DNA from: Desulfurobacterium sp.
GTDB lineage: Bacteria > Aquificota > Aquificia > Desulfurobacteriales > Desulfurobacteriaceae
Direction of reading: 5' to 3'
Length of the DNA stretch: 23,932 bases
NCBI GenBank assembly: GCA_026988135.1
Contig: JALSLT010000016.1
Coordinates: 1 to 23,932, forward strand
Positions 22,479 to 23,932 of the stretch are shown here, piece after piece. The position numbers and the translations under genes are program-made. Below the pieces are notes generated by a model. It made no database searches, had not been told where the DNA came from, and saw only the letters and a list, made by a program, of their open reading frames with translations. How positions within the stretch are numbered: position 1 is the first letter of the stretch; each line of letters opens with the position of its first letter.

Positions 22479-23930
22479 TTAAAATTCAAATCCGTAATCT
22501 TCTTCTCCTTCGTCAAATGTGAAATCGGGAGGTTTTCGAGATGAATTTTCCTCCAATATGATAGGTGCTTCTTCAGAGGAGACCGATTCTTCCTCTTCCT
22601 TTTCAAGGGGTATATCTTGGAGGTTTTCAAACCTTGTAAGTTCTTTTATGAAAGATAGAGTTGCGGTACCTGTCGGTCCGTTTCGTTGTTTTGCTATTAT
22701 AATTTCTGATATTCCCCTCTCTTCGGGAGGAGGGTCTTTTTTGTAAACTTCAGGGCGGTGTATAAACATAACGATATCTGCATCCTGTTCAATACTACCG
22801 CTTTCCCTTAAATCCGCAAGTTGCGGTCGTTTATCGGAACGTTGTTCTACCTGTCTTGATAGTTGAGATAGTGCAATTACAGGTATATTTAATTCCTTGG
22901 CTAGAGCTTTTAATGATCTTGAGATTTCGGAAACCTCCTGTTGACGATTTTCGGTTCTTCTTATTCCTCTCATAAGCTGAAGATAATCTATTATTACAAT
23001 GTCAAGTCCGTTTTCACTCTGGAGTCTTCTTGCTTTTGCCCTTAAATCGAGAACGGAAATTCCCGGGGTATCATCTATGTAGATAGGAGCTTCTTTCAGG
23101 TAATCGTAAGCCTCGAAAAGTTTATCAAGGTCGGCGGGAGATAGAAATCCACTTCGTATTTTGTTAAGGGGTGTTCCGGCTGCTTGTGCTGCTAATCTTT
23201 TAACAAGCTGATCCTTTGACATTTCGAGAGAGAAAAAAGCTACGGATTTTCCTCTTTCAACCGCCATATTGTAAGAAAGAGAAAGAGCAAAAGCGGTTTT
23301 ACCCATTGAAGGTCTTGCAGCTATGATTATAAGGTCGGAGTCGTGAAGTCCTGATGTTTTCTGATCAAGTTCGGTAAATCCGGTAGGAATACCTGTAACC
23401 ATATTTTTTCTTACTGCTAATTTTTCCATCTCATCTACTACTTCCGGTATTATTTCGGAAATGGGAACGAGAGAATTAGTAAGCCTTTCTTCCGAGACTG
23501 CAAAAATTCTTTTTTCCATAAAATCTATAAGTAAATCCGGGTTGGGTGTTTCTTCCATTTTTTCTTTCACATCTTCTACTATCTCTTCAAGTCTTCGAAG
23601 TATCGACTTATCTTTTATAACCTTACACGATGATTCAAATTTTTCATAATTATCAAGAGCAAATTCAATCATGTATGATAGGTAATCTTCTCCTCCGACC
23701 TTTTCCAGAAGACCTCTCTTTACAAGCTCATCTTTATAGGAAATTTCATTAAGAGCTGTTTCGCTGTATCCCTCTGCGATAAGAAGTCTTAGAAATTTAA
23801 AAAAAGCTTTATGTTCGTTTTTGAAAAAGTCAATAGGTTCAAGTAGTTCAACTGCTCTAAATGCAAATGCCGGTTGTACGATAACGGTTCCGAGAACGGA
23901 AAGCTCGGCTTCTATATCAAAAAATTTCAT
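22479..23930 (-). CDS. dnaB: Replicative DNA helicase DnaB
   Basis: 483 residues from the ATG at 23930, two bases from the window edge; a longer N-terminus outside the window cannot be excluded, since many DnaB proteins have some residues before DIEAE. The N-terminal helical domain (about 1-110) and linker are followed by the RecA-like ATPase. Seen motifs are Walker A ARPSMGKTAFAL, FSLEMS, Walker B-like VIIDYLQLM, QQEVSEISRSLKALAKEL, and ADLRESGSIEQDADIVMFIHR. DnaB unwinds DNA as a hexamer at the replication fork. The acidic C-terminal tail (with runs of Glu and Ser) is longer than in E. coli. No intein is present. Confidence 0.95.
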   Translation of the reverse strand: MKFFDIEAELSVLGTVIVQPAFAFRAVELLEPIDFFKNEHKAFFKFLRLLIAEGYSETALNEISYKDELVKRGLLEKVGGEDYLSYMIEFALDNYEKFESSCKVIKDKSILRRLEEIVEDVKEKMEETPNPDLLIDFMEKRIFAVSEERLTNSLVPISEIIPEVVDEMEKLAVRKNMVTGIPTGFTELDQKTSGLHDSDLIIIAARPSMGKTAFALSLSYNMAVERGKSVAFFSLEMSKDQLVKRLAAQAAGTPLNKIRSGFLSPADLDKLFEAYDYLKEAPIYIDDTPGISVLDLRAKARRLQSENGLDIVIIDYLQLMRGIRRTENRQQEVSEISRSLKALAKELNIPVIALSQLSRQVEQRSDKRPQLADLRESGSIEQDADIVMFIHRPEVYKKDPPPEERGISEIIIAKQRNGPTGTATLSFIKELTRFENLQDIPLEKEEEESVSSEEAPIILEENSSRKPPDFTFDEGEEDYGFEF

Positions 23931-23932
23931 TA

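Overview
The window reads as chromosome of an AT-rich, Gram-negative, thermophile-like bacterium. The LPS heptose enzyme HldD, outer-membrane-type beta-barrels and a Lys/Glu/Arg(AGA)-rich protein style support this. The combination of type II (archaeal-type) 3-dehydroquinate synthase, a NIL-domain 4Fe-4S ferredoxin and a 2-phosphoglycerate-kinase-like protein points to deep-branching thermophiles, most likely Aquificota of the Desulfurobacteriaceae kind. That assignment is inference, not proof. No tRNA, rRNA, CRISPR array or insertion sequence was found.

Plus-strand left part (1-4282): a truncated 2-phosphoglycerate-kinase-like gene, the fluoride channel crcB and the rRNA methyltransferase tlyA are translationally coupled by ATGA overlaps. 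RNase R and ribosomal protein S20 follow, and a clear Rho-independent terminator closes the block. The minus strand 4290-7199 then carries one large envelope protein with two SPOR-like repeats, a long Lys/Glu linker and a beta-barrel interrupted by a discoidin-like domain. It is driven by a near-consensus promoter (TTGACA, 17 bp, TATAAA).

Plus-strand 7414-14190 is a tight nine-gene run: guaA, nadA, a PH-like membrane protein, NIL-ferredoxin, a small membrane/coiled-coil protein, argF, 3-dehydroquinate synthase II, an unknown 94-aa protein and hldD. The upstream region has a sigma-54-like GG-N10-GC element just before a TATAAT box.

The minus-strand right part (14198-23930) starts with dnaB and continues through a CHASE2-class III adenylate cyclase, a TPR/beta-barrel protein, a FecR-domain protein, a large putative surface lipoprotein, a metallo-beta-lactamase-fold hydrolase resembling cyclic-nucleotide phosphodiesterases, and a GAF-HD-GYP protein. 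Read together this looks like an envelope-sensing cyclic-nucleotide module, with synthesis, candidate breakdown and a c-di-GMP branch.

Two genes in the middle of that module are interrupted. The lipoprotein is split by a frameshift exactly at a (TA)n tract, where removing one TA unit restores a 772-aa frame. The TPR/barrel gene has an in-frame TGA followed by a further 63 codons that end in a typical barrel C-terminus. They could be phase variation, decay of an accessory sensor, or sequence error. These lesions and the module around them are the main items to follow up.
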